From Candidatus Daviesbacteria bacterium RIFCSPHIGHO2_02_FULL_43_12 (GTDB lineage Bacteria > Patescibacteriota > Microgenomatia > Daviesbacterales > UBA10151): a DNA stretch of 36,513 bases. The DNA lies in contig MFDD01000002.1 of the NCBI GenBank assembly GCA_001776775.1, positions 120,661-157,173 of the forward strand, given 5' to 3'. The position numbers and the translations under genes were made by a program. Numbering within the stretch: position 1 is the stretch's first letter; the number at the start of each line of letters is the position of its first letter. The notes under the pieces were generated by a model. That model was not told where the DNA came from. It worked only from the letters and a program-made list of their open reading frames with translations, and searched no databases. Positions 1-8,327 of the stretch are shown one piece after another.

Positions 1-2
1 TA

Positions 3-833
3 CAAAAATTCTGGAAAAATGAGTTTGGTAGAGCTGGTGATTACCAAATTGTAAAAATGATTGCTGGAGTAACAGTCAGGATAGGCAGATTTTTGAACTC
101 AGAAGCAGCTAGAAGAATACTCGATCAACCCCACTCAACAATTAACTTTGCCGAGATTATGGATACCAAAAAGATTTTAATTTGCAACCTTTCTAAAGGA
201 AACCTAAGTGAAGATGTATCCCAGGTTTTAGGAACAACCATTATTACTAAAATTCAACTAGCTGCTATGAGAAGATCAAAAATTCCAGAAGAGACAAGAG
301 TACCATTTTTCCTATATGTTGATGAGTTTCAAAATTATGCGACTGAAAAATTTATCGAGATGTTGTCAGAAGCTAGAAAATATAGACTCTATCTTGTAAT
401 AGTTGAGCAGTCAATGTCGCAACAGAGTGAGCAAAGCTTAGTCAATAATATTTTAGCCAATGCCTCGATCATTGTTTGCTTTAGAACTGGAAATCCATTT
501 GATGAAAAAGTAATGCTTGGACAATTTACTAAATTTATCAATGAAGGAGAGATTATGAATCTACCCTGGTTTCACTTTTACATTAAGATCTATTCTCAAA
601 TGCCCCAAGAGCCGTTCTCTGGACAGACTATTCCCCTAACAGTCAAATATGATAAAACAAAAATTGACCGGATTACTAAAATGTCTCGGGAAAAGTATGG
701 AAATGAATATATAGCAAAGCATACTGTAAGTATTGAAGCAAAAGATGAAGATATGGATGCAGATAACCTAAAAACAAAGGGTAAAGATAGATTTAATACC
801 CAGCCAAAAACATCTTTACCCGAAGATGAATAG
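3..833 (+). CDS. VirD4/TraG-like coupling ATPase, C-terminal part (5' end outside window)
   Basis: The reading frame is open from base 3, ahead of the first ATG at 57, so the gene is cut by the window edge. The visible part is the C-terminal half of a P-loop ATPase of the VirD4/TraG/TraD coupling-protein group. It has a hydrophobic strand followed by D-E-F-Q (Walker B with catalytic Glu), then a sensor-like stretch with S-E-A-R-K-Y and V-E-Q-S, where this superfamily normally reads 'TQ' or 'SQ'. Walker A lies outside the window. Coupling proteins feed DNA or proteins into a type IV secretion channel, and the T4SS genes at 11.7-17 kb fit that role. The C-terminal 60 residues are charged and probably disordered. 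A HerA-type ATPase is the alternative. Confidence 0.75.
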   Translation, partial: QKFWKNEFGRAGDYQIVKMIAGVTVRIGRFLNSEAARRILDQPHSTINFAEIMDTKKILICNLSKGNLSEDVSQVLGTTIITKIQLAAMRRSKIPEETRVPFFLYVDEFQNYATEKFIEMLSEARKYRLYLVIVEQSMSQQSEQSLVNNILANASIIVCFRTGNPFDEKVMLGQFTKFINEGEIMNLPWFHFYIKIYSQMPQEPFSGQTIPLTVKYDKTKIDRITKMSREKYGNEYIAKHTVSIEAKDEDMDADNLKTKGKDRFNTQPKTSLPEDE

Positions 834-846
834 GTTAAATATTGGG

Positions 847-860
847 TGGTACGCGTACCA
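847..860. repeat. perfect 14-bp palindrome
   Basis: The bases tggtacg/cgtacca form a perfect palindrome 14 nt after the stop of the coupling-protein gene. It has no T-run, so it is not an intrinsic terminator. It could be a protein-binding site (operator, or a site for the DNA-processing protein encoded next door). Confidence 0.6.
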
Positions 861-913
861 GCTAAATTGAGGGTGATTTAAAGCTAATTTAATTAAAAGT
901 GCATCCTTATCTT

Positions 914-947
914 TCTTATATTAATATAAGAGGAAGAAGTGTATAAT
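914..947 (+). promoter_or_regulatory. 18-bp palindrome next to a TATAAT box, upstream of the replication-relaxation gene
   Basis: Bases 914-931 form a perfect palindrome (arms tcttatatt and aatataaga). A consensus TATAAT follows at 942-947, about 80 nt before the start at 1026. The palindrome occupies the -35/spacer region, where a repressor or DNA-processing protein could block transcription. I see no good -35 hexamer, so the promoter call is tentative. Confidence 0.45.
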
Positions 948-1025
948 CCTAACGATAGGTGAACTTACCTCTGCCTTAGTCTTCTGCCAACTGCCCAACT
1001 TAAACTATATCTGCTCCTTAATTTA

Positions 1026-1811
1026 ATGATACTTGAACCATTAACCAATCAACAAAAACACATTCCTAACTTTCTATATAAATTCCGCTTCATCAATACC
1101 AATCAATTCCAAAAACTCTTTAACCACAAAGAACCAAACACAGTACAAGACTGGCTTAAAGACTTAAAAGATAAAGGATACATCGTTAGTATGTATACAA
1201 GAAAAGTCAGGGGTGAAAATAACAAACCTGCTGTTTATTACCTGGCATCTAAAGCCCGTCATCTACTAAAAAATGAAGAGGGCATAGAACTTAAGGCCTT
1301 AAACTTAATCTATAAAGAAAAGAGGAGAACTAAAAAGTTTATAGATCACTCTTTAAACTTAGTTGATATCTGTTTATTTCTCCTGTCCCGAAAAGAGGCT
1401 GTTGAAGAGATTAAGTTTTTTACTAAAACAACTTTGACTGGTTATGATTATTTTCCAAAGCCTCACCCTGATGCCTATATTGTAGTTAAGGGCAAAAATA
1501 AAACTAAAAGATACTTCTTAGATTTATTTGATGACTACACGCCACCTTTTGTTTATAGAAATAGAGTTAAGCAATATTTAAAATACTCACAAGAAGGAGA
1601 GTGGGCAGTTAATACCAAAAATGCCCCATTTCCTAAAATCTTGTTTGTCTGCCCAAATGAATCGGCTAAAAAACATGTCTACTGGTATGGAAAAAGTGTT
1701 ATCGCAAAATCATTTGAGCAAGTTAAGTTACATGTCACAACAATAGACACGATTAAATTTGCCAACGCTGATACAAAGGTCTGGCAAGATGTAGAAGAAA
1801 TTGAAGATTAA
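1026..1811 (+). CDS. replication-relaxation family winged-helix protein
   Basis: This 261-aa protein resembles the replication-relaxation family found on plasmids and integrative elements. Residues 10-85 read as a winged helix-turn-helix: a helix ending N-F-L-Y-K-F-R-F-I, a recognition segment (V-Q-D-W-L-K-D-L-K-D-K-G-Y-I), and a wing (Y-T-R-K-V-R...V-Y-Y-L-A). Residues 90-250 hold a larger alpha/beta domain with D-L-F-D-D-Y near 165, possibly nuclease-like, though I cannot assign catalytic residues. In this family the protein is thought to help initiate replication or mobilisation. It follows the coupling-protein gene, and two perfect palindromes lie in between. No Shine-Dalgarno precedes the ATG. 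Confidence 0.7.
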   Translation: MILEPLTNQQKHIPNFLYKFRFINTNQFQKLFNHKEPNTVQDWLKDLKDKGYIVSMYTRKVRGENNKPAVYYLASKARHLLKNEEGIELKALNLIYKEKRRTKKFIDHSLNLVDICLFLLSRKEAVEEIKFFTKTTLTGYDYFPKPHPDAYIVVKGKNKTKRYFLDLFDDYTPPFVYRNRVKQYLKYSQEGEWAVNTKNAPFPKILFVCPNESAKKHVYWYGKSVIAKSFEQVKLHVTTIDTIKFANADTKVWQDVEEIED

Positions 1812-1812
1812 T

Positions 1813-1866
1813 TATTCGAAGAATAGCGACTTGCCGAAGGCAAGTAATAGGTTGTTTGCAAACCTA
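1813..1866. repeat. three tandem small inverted repeats
   Basis: Three perfect hairpins follow directly after the replication-relaxation stop: tattc-gaa-gaata (1813-1825), acttgcc-gaa-ggcaagt (1829-1845) and taggtt-7 nt-aaccta (1848-1866). The first two share the loop gaa. A fourth stem (ttcta 1869-1873 with tagaa 1881-1885) overlaps the next promoter. None has a T-run, so terminator function is doubtful. Confidence 0.55.
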
Positions 1867-1874
1867 GTTTCTAC

Positions 1875-1904
1875 TTGACATAGAAGTCTTCTGATTGAGA
1901 TGAT
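1875..1904 (+). promoter_or_regulatory. predicted promoter for the 1911 gene
   Basis: A perfect TTGACA (1875-1880) is followed after 18 nt by GATGAT (1899-1904, 4 of 6 matches to TATAAT). The ATG lies 6 nt further, so transcription would begin at or next to the start codon (leaderless). Confidence 0.45.
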
Positions 1905-1910
1905 ATAGAT

Positions 1911-2645
1911 ATGGATCAGCAATCTGAATTGCCACCTCAACAGCCTAAACCAGAACCACCAGCAAGTATGAGTGCTGAAGATTTGATACGACAATCTGGG
2001 CAGGAGACTCCAAAACAAGTCGAAAGCTTTGATGAGATTAAAGAATTGATGGAAGAAGCCCCTGCTGCATTAAGGAGTGGTAACGATACGTCTACCGCTC
2101 ATGCGGGCGAAGGGTCACAGAGAAGCACTAAAAAAGAGGATCGCTCTACGGAGTATGATTATCATGTTCCTGGCTCGGAAGGATTTTACGCAGATTTGAT
2201 GAGAGATTATCGAGTTCCTGCAGAAAGATTGAGACAACTAGTTGAGGAAGAGGGGGTAAAACCAGGTGATCTGCAAGATATTTTAGGCGCAAGACAAATA
2301 TTGACTATTAGAGAAAGCTCCACCGCAGAAGACGAAAAACAAAGACTAGATTCCGCAAGTTTAAGAGTACTGGTGGAGGGTTACCATGTCGTTGCCGGGA
2401 ATATAACTCAGTTTCAAAGGTTAGTTGAAGCTGCCAATAAGGGAATTAATAATACAGTTGACAATAAAAGTTACCGCTTTATGCCAGGTCAAGCAAGTAC
2501 GATCTTTACTGCTACTGTAGACAAATTTCTTGACGGTCAACTAAGAGTAGGATATGCACCACTAGCCCCAGATGTAAGAGGTTTGAAAGATTCTGCCAAG
2601 GCTGTTCAACAAAGCAAAAAAATAAATCCTACTGGACAATATTAG
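1911..2645 (+). CDS. unknown acidic protein, 244 aa
   Basis: I do not recognise this protein. Residues 1-75 are rich in Pro, Gln, Glu and Ser and are probably disordered. Residues 80-235 look folded and mostly helical, with a charged segment around 100-130 (A-E-R-L-R-Q-L-V-E-E-E-G-V) and a more hydrophobic stretch around 155-215. There is no signal peptide or membrane segment. It does not carry the Phe-ending C-terminus of the neighbouring minus-strand operon; it ends P-T-G-Q-Y. It converges with that operon, the two stops being 35 nt apart. It follows the replication-relaxation gene and may belong to the same mobile-element module. Confidence 0.6.
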   Translation: MDQQSELPPQQPKPEPPASMSAEDLIRQSGQETPKQVESFDEIKELMEEAPAALRSGNDTSTAHAGEGSQRSTKKEDRSTEYDYHVPGSEGFYADLMRDYRVPAERLRQLVEEEGVKPGDLQDILGARQILTIRESSTAEDEKQRLDSASLRVLVEGYHVVAGNITQFQRLVEAANKGINNTVDNKSYRFMPGQASTIFTATVDKFLDGQLRVGYAPLAPDVRGLKDSAKAVQQSKKINPTGQY

Positions 2646-2662
2646 CTTTACCTATAATTCAA

Positions 2663-2679
2663 CTTACTGAACAAGTAAG
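2663..2679. other. hairpin between convergent genes
   Basis: The arms cttact (2663-2668) and agtaag (2674-2679) are perfectly complementary with a 5-nt loop. It sits in the 35-nt gap between convergent stops and may slow transcription from both sides. Neither side has a clear T-run, so it is not a canonical terminator. Confidence 0.35.
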
Positions 2680-2680
2680 A

Positions 2681-3526
2681 TTAGAATCTTCTTATATTTG
2701 GCAATTCAGCCTTAGACTTAGCAGAATTTCTAGCCCAAACGAACTCTACTTCTTTATCGTTTACCTTTAATTCATTACATGCTAGTACGCTAAGGAATCT
2801 GGCATATTCTAAAACAGTTAACCAATGATTTCCAGGATCACCTTTCACTTTTCTAAAGTCTTTTACCATACTATCCCACTCTGGTCTTCCTAATTGATAG
2901 TTCTGAAACTTATCTGGAAAGATTAGTTTAAAATCATGTGCTGTTTCTGCAAAATCCTTCCACTTGTCGCCAGACCTTTTTAAATGGTCAAGCCTATCTT
3001 CTGCTACTTGCGCACTACGAGGATTTAAATTAGCAAGTGGTTGCCAAATCTCATAAGCGTATCGAAGATCCCCAGCTCGACCGAGATATCCTGTATGATC
3101 GTTGTCGTCTATCCGTTTTGTCATAAGAGGATCAAGCTCATTCCACAAACTAGGGAAGTATCTTAAATTTACTGTCCTCTCTGGAAAAAGAACCCGAGCA
3201 TATCGTAACATTTGTGTACAGAGGGAGAGTCCTTGTTCTCTTTTATCCTGTACCGCTTGTCTAGCTTGATCAAGATCAAGTTCGATCGCTTGCCATAAAG
3301 ACTCATCTAAATCCTGATGTATGTCTGAAGCAGGAAATAATAACTTAAGGTCTGCTGTAGTTGCTATTTTTATAAGCTCTATACGAGCTAAATTATCTCG
3401 TTTATCCTTATAACCGAAAAAATCCTCTACGGTAAATTCTTTAGCCGGGTCAAAGCGATAATCTGCTTGAGCAGGCTCAATTATTAAATCTTTAATATTT
3501 ATACCAGATTCTAATTTTACATCCAT
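2681..3526 (-). CDS. IKD paralog 5 (last gene of the MoxR-vWA operon), 281 aa
   Basis: This is the fifth member of a protein family found five times in this operon; I do not recognise the family. It starts M-D-V-K-L-E-S-G-I-N-I-K-D-L and ends L-P-N-I-R-R-F. The middle is mostly helical, with recurring units of the form hydrophobic helix, L-F-P, short linker, W, helix: K-L-L-F-P near 63, R-V-L-F-P near 116, K-L-I-F-P near 206, each followed by a Trp. There is no signal peptide or membrane span. Its ATG overlaps the vWA stop by one base (TAATG), so translation is probably coupled. No gene follows on this strand, so its C-terminal Arg-x-Phe cannot be a by-product of a ribosome-binding site for a downstream gene. 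Confidence 0.8.
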   Translation of the reverse strand: MDVKLESGINIKDLIIEPAQADYRFDPAKEFTVEDFFGYKDKRDNLARIELIKIATTADLKLLFPASDIHQDLDESLWQAIELDLDQARQAVQDKREQGLSLCTQMLRYARVLFPERTVNLRYFPSLWNELDPLMTKRIDDNDHTGYLGRAGDLRYAYEIWQPLANLNPRSAQVAEDRLDHLKRSGDKWKDFAETAHDFKLIFPDKFQNYQLGRPEWDSMVKDFRKVKGDPGNHWLTVLEYARFLSVLACNELKVNDKEVEFVWARNSAKSKAELPNIRRF

Positions 3527-5628
3527 TAAAAACTTTTTCTTTTACCAACTTCTCGTTTTAGAAATTGCAAAACTGGCTCCAATATTTTATCCGGGTCTTT
3601 AGCTGCATGTCCAAAGACATTACCTTCACGATCTTTCAGTGGATCGATGTAGCTCTTAACAATACCTTCTGCTCCTGTTCCAATCCCAACTGCCATGAAA
3701 ACTACCTCTTTATCGTCCTCAATTTGTCGCATCAGGAGTCTAAGACCTTCTCTGTTTCCAGCACCATCTGTTAAAACAATCATAAGTTTAATAACATTAT
3801 TCCTGTTTAAGGTTAATTCCTCATAAACTTGAGAAATTGCCCCTGTTTCTTCAGTCCCACCGCCAACTTCTGAAACCCCCTCAATAATAGTCAGTTGTTT
3901 TTTATCATTAAGCGGTTCAGCTAGTCTTGTAACTCTTTCTGGCTGTGTAGAAAATTTGGTTACCCCAACCCTAAACGGTTGTTCACTTTCTGGGTTAAGT
4001 AATTGCTCTTCCTCCAAAGACTCCCTAACTCTTTTAAACGCCTCAGTAACTATAACCATCGTTTCTACAGATTTATCCAAAGGCCTACCGTACATAGAGC
4101 CAGAAGTGTCAACGATAAATTCCAGTTCCGTTTCCAAAAATTCTGGATTTCTCACCTCAATCATTCTTGTCTCAGGGTCGAGCTCACCTGAAATTAAGGC
4201 AGCAATAGTTTCAAATTCTAATCCTGGCACGACTTCACCCTCACGCCTTAAATATTCTAATCTTTTTCTTCTGTCATCTAAAAAAATATCTGCTAGAACT
4301 GCAGCTGTGGACTCAATTTCTAGTTTATATTTTTCCTTTATAGTTTCCCATTTCTCAATGGATTCTCGGCTTACTCCTAAAGCTTCTGCCATGCCTCTTT
4401 TTGCTCTTTCTTCATCTTGTCTTCTCAATTCTTCAGCCCTTCTCTTAATTGCTTCTAAACCTGACTCTTCTTCTGGTTCTCCTGGTTCAGAGGGCTCAGG
4501 CTTCTGTTCCTCGCCAGTTTGTCTTTTTTCAGCTGATTGTTTGATCTGTTGCAGCTTTTGATCTAATTCATTTTTTTCTTCTTCGGAAAGAGTTTGAGAT
4601 TCATATTCTTTTCCGGCTTCCTCTAATTGACTTAAGATTTGTTCTACTAATTGTTGTTCTTCTTCATCGGTTAGAGGCACAGCTCCCTCCCCACCAGACA
4701 TTGACTGCTCCTGTTCTTCCTGCTCTCCTTGTTGACCTGGTTGCTTTGGTTGTTTTTCTTGTTGTTTGTCTTGTTTTCTTTTCTCCAGTTCTTCTTCCAT
4801 CAACTTTATATACTCAGGTAAAAATACCTGTGTGTACGCATCGACTTTTCCTTGAATTGACTTTTTTCTATCTAGCGGAGCAGCAAAGGGGTTTTCAAAT
4901 TCCCTTCTACTCATAATTGCCTGTATAGCACCAGAATCAATGAATTTTTTGTATGCCTGATAAACACCTGGAGCCACCTTTTTCTCAACCTCTTTTTGTT
5001 CCAAATACCTACCTCTTAAAGTAATTTGGATTAACTGCTCAGGCATGGATAAATGCGTATAGTCATCCATTTCTCCTTTGGCTGATTGGAATTCTCTTAT
5101 TACTCTTTCAATACTAAAATAAGGTCTTCTGCCCATATAAGCCTCGTCCCAGATGTCGATCACACCGTTATTTAAGTGACTATTAATAGCTCTCCAAAAC
5201 TTTTCTTCAGCCCTTGGTGACGTTTTATATGGTGGAGGGACTAAATCCGGGTTTCCCATAATGGAAACTAATTTCCTTTGAAAATCAAGCACTTCCGGGG
5301 CATGATGACCTGCTTCGTGAAAGGCAAACCCTTGAATATCAGCTCTAGTCCAGGGTTGAATACCTAGTTCAGGTATACCAGTTCTTAAAAGTGGGTTAAA
5401 GTGAATTTCGCCTCCACCTTGTGGAAAGATGTAGGTAAAACCAGTTGAGAGTGTGCCAGTTTCGGTAAATTTCGCGGCCAAAGCAGGATCTTCTACTATT
5501 CTAAATCCCCCCGAAGCCCTAGAAATCATTTTTAAATGTTCCGGTCCAATAACTTCTTCAAATTGTAATGATTTCCTCTCTACGCCGGGCTGAGGGATTG
5601 GTGCGCTCTTATCTAGAAGTTCGGTCAT
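3526..5628 (-). CDS. HExxH metallopeptidase-like plus vWA domain protein, 700 aa
   Basis: The N-terminal domain (residues 20-235) carries H-E-A-G-H at 104-108, a zinc-peptidase HExxH site. N-N-G-V-I-D-I-W-D-E at 153-162 may supply a further ligand. Residues 270-415 are low-complexity, very rich in Glu, Gln and Lys, and probably form a flexible or coiled linker. A vWA domain spans about 500-690 with a complete metal-ion site: D507-x-S509-x-S511, T592 and D621. Some vWA proteins that pair with MoxR ATPases have a metallopeptidase-like N-terminus, so this is the natural partner of the ATPase at 9169-11439. It is cytoplasmic by sequence. The C-terminus reads K-R-K-S-F, a looser form of the ending on its neighbours. 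A 36-nt gap separates it from the preceding paralog. Peptidase activity is inferred from the motif only. Confidence 0.85.
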   Translation of the reverse strand: MTELLDKSAPIPQPGVERKSLQFEEVIGPEHLKMISRASGGFRIVEDPALAAKFTETGTLSTGFTYIFPQGGGEIHFNPLLRTGIPELGIQPWTRADIQGFAFHEAGHHAPEVLDFQRKLVSIMGNPDLVPPPYKTSPRAEEKFWRAINSHLNNGVIDIWDEAYMGRRPYFSIERVIREFQSAKGEMDDYTHLSMPEQLIQITLRGRYLEQKEVEKKVAPGVYQAYKKFIDSGAIQAIMSRREFENPFAAPLDRKKSIQGKVDAYTQVFLPEYIKLMEEELEKRKQDKQQEKQPKQPGQQGEQEEQEQSMSGGEGAVPLTDEEEQQLVEQILSQLEEAGKEYESQTLSEEEKNELDQKLQQIKQSAEKRQTGEEQKPEPSEPGEPEEESGLEAIKRRAEELRRQDEERAKRGMAEALGVSRESIEKWETIKEKYKLEIESTAAVLADIFLDDRRKRLEYLRREGEVVPGLEFETIAALISGELDPETRMIEVRNPEFLETELEFIVDTSGSMYGRPLDKSVETMVIVTEAFKRVRESLEEEQLLNPESEQPFRVGVTKFSTQPERVTRLAEPLNDKKQLTIIEGVSEVGGGTEETGAISQVYEELTLNRNNVIKLMIVLTDGAGNREGLRLLMRQIEDDKEVVFMAVGIGTGAEGIVKSYIDPLKDREGNVFGHAAKDPDKILEPVLQFLKREVGKRKSF

Positions 5629-5664
5629 GTTTACATTTTAGCTAAAATCTTAAGGGATTACTAA

Positions 5665-6570
5665 TCAGAACTTTCTAACATTCGGTAAAGTACGTTGTGG
5701 TTCTTCGAATGTTGGAGATGGCATTCTGAGTATCAAACCTGAATCAGCAACATCTACTTTATCAGCTGCAATGACTTTGGCACGGGCAGATAGCATAGTT
5801 ACCCAGAACCATTTTTCGTATTGTTTAATTCTGGATTCATCTGGATCATGAGCCCTTTTAACGGTGTCTCTAAGTTCTCCATTAATATTCCTCCATATTT
5901 CTGGGTCTAGTTTAAATTCTGTCTCCCATGCGTTTGGGAAGGCTACACGAGTAGCGGATAATACTCTAATTACATGACTCCAAGGTATGCGTTGGGGATC
6001 TCGGTGTAATAATCCTTGATAATACTTTTTAGATTCTGAAAGCCATTTCTCTTTGTCATTAGAACCTTGTAGTTTGTCTGGGAATATTATGCCAGTAGTA
6101 AGCAAGTCATCAAAGAAATATTGGACAGGATTCATTGTTTTATCTAACCCAAAATTAACATCCCAATTTCGTTTACGAACAATTTCCTGCCAAACTTCGT
6201 TAGTAGCATAAGTTGTTTTCGAGTACTGACCAGGAAAGAGAACATTGGCTATTGTGCCTTTGTTCATTTCGTCAATTATGCCTCCACGATAATATTGCTC
6301 AAATTTATCTTTTTCTAAATTCCCAATTGCTAGTTGTTGATATAGGTCTTCAGACAAAATCCTTAAATAAAATGCGGTGTTATAGAAGTTTGTAGATACA
6401 CTAGCATCTGCTTCTCTGGGGCGCCCTCTGTCTAACTGATTTCTTATCTTGTTCCAATCAGCTGTAGTGAGTGAGAACTCAGAAGTTACTTTTGCAGCAG
6501 TTCCTTCTTTGGGTGCTACTTCACTCAGATCCTTTATATTAATCGGTCTCTCAGCTAATGTTATATCCAT
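5665..6570 (-). CDS. IKD paralog 4, 301 aa
   Basis: This family member begins M-D-I-T-L-A-E-R-P-I-N-I-K-D-L and ends L-P-N-V-R-K-F. The interior is helical and diverges strongly from its siblings but keeps the repeated pattern of a hydrophobic helix ending in 'FP' and a Trp about 12-18 residues later: V-L-F-P near 112, I-I-F-P near 166, V-A-F-P near 217. The last 60 residues contain the family's C-terminal block (S-A-R-A-K-V-I-A-A, then a short hydrophobic strand) before the tail. The ATG lies 1 nt after the stop of paralog 3. The function is unknown; its position between the ATPase and the vWA gene suggests it is a client or partner of that pair. Confidence 0.8.
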   Translation of the reverse strand: MDITLAERPINIKDLSEVAPKEGTAAKVTSEFSLTTADWNKIRNQLDRGRPREADASVSTNFYNTAFYLRILSEDLYQQLAIGNLEKDKFEQYYRGGIIDEMNKGTIANVLFPGQYSKTTYATNEVWQEIVRKRNWDVNFGLDKTMNPVQYFFDDLLTTGIIFPDKLQGSNDKEKWLSESKKYYQGLLHRDPQRIPWSHVIRVLSATRVAFPNAWETEFKLDPEIWRNINGELRDTVKRAHDPDESRIKQYEKWFWVTMLSARAKVIAADKVDVADSGLILRMPSPTFEEPQRTLPNVRKF

Positions 6571-6571
6571 A

Positions 6572-7420
6572 TCAGAAATTTCTCGTAATCGGGAGTTGGT
6601 TACTAACTACTTTTGGCGCATTAGAAGCTAATTTAAACTCATTTGGAGTTGCTACTATGTCTCTGGCACGTAGTATTGAGATATCGGCTGCCATTCTTAA
6701 AATATGCATATAAGGTGTTAGTTTATCTGGTTCATTACGAGTTGCTGCTAGTCTGTTTTCAAAGTCTTGTTCAATATTCTTCCAGTCTTCCTTAGTTAGC
6801 TTAGCTTTACTTATCCTTTCAGGAAATGCTATTTTTATAGCTGAAGCTAAGGTCAACAATCCCTTCCATCTATCAGGTACCATTTCAAATTCGTACTCAT
6901 CCTTGTATGATTCTTCTAAGTAATCCCGTATTTCATTAACATCAGGGTTTTTGCGAACAATATCAGGATCGACGATTACAACATTTGTAACAAGATCAGA
7001 GGTATCCCAACGTCCTTTGCTATTTACTGCCGGACCAAACCAGTCGCCTACGAATTCCATGAGGTTATCTCTATCTGAGGGTGTGATTTGAATCCCTTTC
7101 AAAAGTTCGGAGGAAAGTAGCTTTAAACAAGCAACTCTTTCCAAAAAAGGTTCATAATGACCCTGTGATAATCTATCTTGTACATGATTTGTCCATACGA
7201 CGCTATCAAGGTAATCGAAATCTTTATCCGGATAAACTAGCAAAGCATCGATAACATAACCACTGGTAGTATAGTCATATCTCTTAACCTGATCTTTGAT
7301 TACTTGAAAATCACTATCACTAAATTTACTCCTTGGATCAAAGATTTCGTTGGGACTTGGTGGCATCTCAATACTTAAGTCCTTAATATTTATTGGTTTT
7401 TCGGTAAGTCCTATATCCAT
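6572..7420 (-). CDS. IKD paralog 3, 282 aa
   Basis: I chose the ATG at 7420, which gives M-D-I-G-L-T-E-K-P-I-N-I-K-D-L, over a TTG two codons upstream, because this matches the other four family members and leaves a 2-nt gap to the preceding stop. AGGAAA lies 8-13 nt upstream as a plausible ribosome-binding site. The protein ends L-P-I-T-R-N-F. The interior has the family's helical units (L-L-V-Y-P near 60, I-A-F-P near 195, followed by Trp). The C-terminal block includes M-A-A-D-I-S-I-L-R-A-R-D. There are no catalytic motifs, cysteine clusters or membrane spans. A structural or adaptor role seems likelier than an enzymatic one, but this is inference. Confidence 0.8.
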   Translation of the reverse strand: MDIGLTEKPINIKDLSIEMPPSPNEIFDPRSKFSDSDFQVIKDQVKRYDYTTSGYVIDALLVYPDKDFDYLDSVVWTNHVQDRLSQGHYEPFLERVACLKLLSSELLKGIQITPSDRDNLMEFVGDWFGPAVNSKGRWDTSDLVTNVVIVDPDIVRKNPDVNEIRDYLEESYKDEYEFEMVPDRWKGLLTLASAIKIAFPERISKAKLTKEDWKNIEQDFENRLAATRNEPDKLTPYMHILRMAADISILRARDIVATPNEFKLASNAPKVVSNQLPITRNF

Positions 7421-7422
7421 AA

Positions 7423-8325
7423 TCAAAATTTCCTTAGGGTTGGTAAAGATGGTTTTGTCATGTCTGGGATCTTTGGAGAATCACCAGTAATAATTTCTAA
7501 ACCATTTGGTGTGATTCTAAGTTCTTTAGCGCTTAAGGCATGCATTTTTGCAGCAAGGGTAGCAAACATCCCAAAATCTGCTTCCGGTGGTAAGTTTTCT
7601 CTTCTCAGCTTTGCCAACTCTACCATCATTTTACTCCAGGCAGATGAACCTTCTTGAACTCTAAACTGTTCCCGTCTTGGCTCTATTCTGGATTCAGTTG
7701 GAAATAGTATTCGGCTACTAAATGATAAAAGGGCAAATTTGTAGATCTCTCCTTCATCAAGGGTCTTAACTCCAGTTCTAATACATCTCCTTTTAACCTC
7801 TTCGGTTAATTCAAGTTCGCTTTCTTTTTCAGGCACAAGTATTTTCATAGCCTGAGCTACCTCTAAAAAACGAAAGAACTGATTATCCGCATTAGACGAT
7901 TGCCAATCGACTTGTTCTCTATCAGTTTTAAGGGCATTTAGCATACCTGGCCATAAGCTATTTAGATCCATTTGATTCGCATTTTGAGGATATAGTAGTT
8001 TTAATTTCGCTAGGAATAATGTTAAATGTTGCCAACTTGATGGATCAGGAGTTAGTACAGTTTCTCGAGCGTGTCGATACATTATTGAGAAATGTTCTTG
8101 GCCGAGGCTTAATTGGTTTTTCCTGCTTGGAGCTAAAAGCAGCATATTTGTTGCCACACTGGTATAGAGATCCAAGTTTGGTTCGTTTCTGCTGTGTTCT
8201 AATAATCCTTTAAATCTATTCCAATCTCTTTCTGTCAAACCTAAAGGTAGTTCAGTCTTTCTTTCAGGTACTTCTAGCGATAAATCCTTGATGTTTATTG
8301 GAATTTCAGAAAGTTTGAGATCCAT
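7423..8325 (-). CDS. IKD paralog 2, 300 aa
   Basis: It begins M-D-L-K-L-S-E-I-P-I-N-I-K-D-L and ends L-P-T-L-R-K-F. Helical units are visible at L-L-L-A-P near 68, L-K-L-L-Y-P near 113, M-K-I-L-V-P near 163 and R-I-L-F-P near 210. The C-terminal block reads L-A-A-K-M-H-A-L-S-A-K-E-L, then a hydrophobic strand (I-T-P-N-G-L-E-I-I). Its ATG comes 2 nt after the stop of paralog 1. The last codons, AGG AAA TTT, also form the purine-rich stretch upstream of the next gene's ATG, so here the C-terminal Arg-Lys codons may double as a ribosome-binding site. Confidence 0.8.
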   Translation of the reverse strand: MDLKLSEIPINIKDLSLEVPERKTELPLGLTERDWNRFKGLLEHSRNEPNLDLYTSVATNMLLLAPSRKNQLSLGQEHFSIMYRHARETVLTPDPSSWQHLTLFLAKLKLLYPQNANQMDLNSLWPGMLNALKTDREQVDWQSSNADNQFFRFLEVAQAMKILVPEKESELELTEEVKRRCIRTGVKTLDEGEIYKFALLSFSSRILFPTESRIEPRREQFRVQEGSSAWSKMMVELAKLRRENLPPEADFGMFATLAAKMHALSAKELRITPNGLEIITGDSPKIPDMTKPSLPTLRKF

Positions 8326-8327
8326 GA

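Noticed and set aside
3956-4561. Long plus-strand frame of 201 codons
   Set aside because: It is antisense to the acidic linker and vWA region of the vWA protein; its Ser/Leu-rich composition is the mirror of Glu/Lys/Arg-rich codons.
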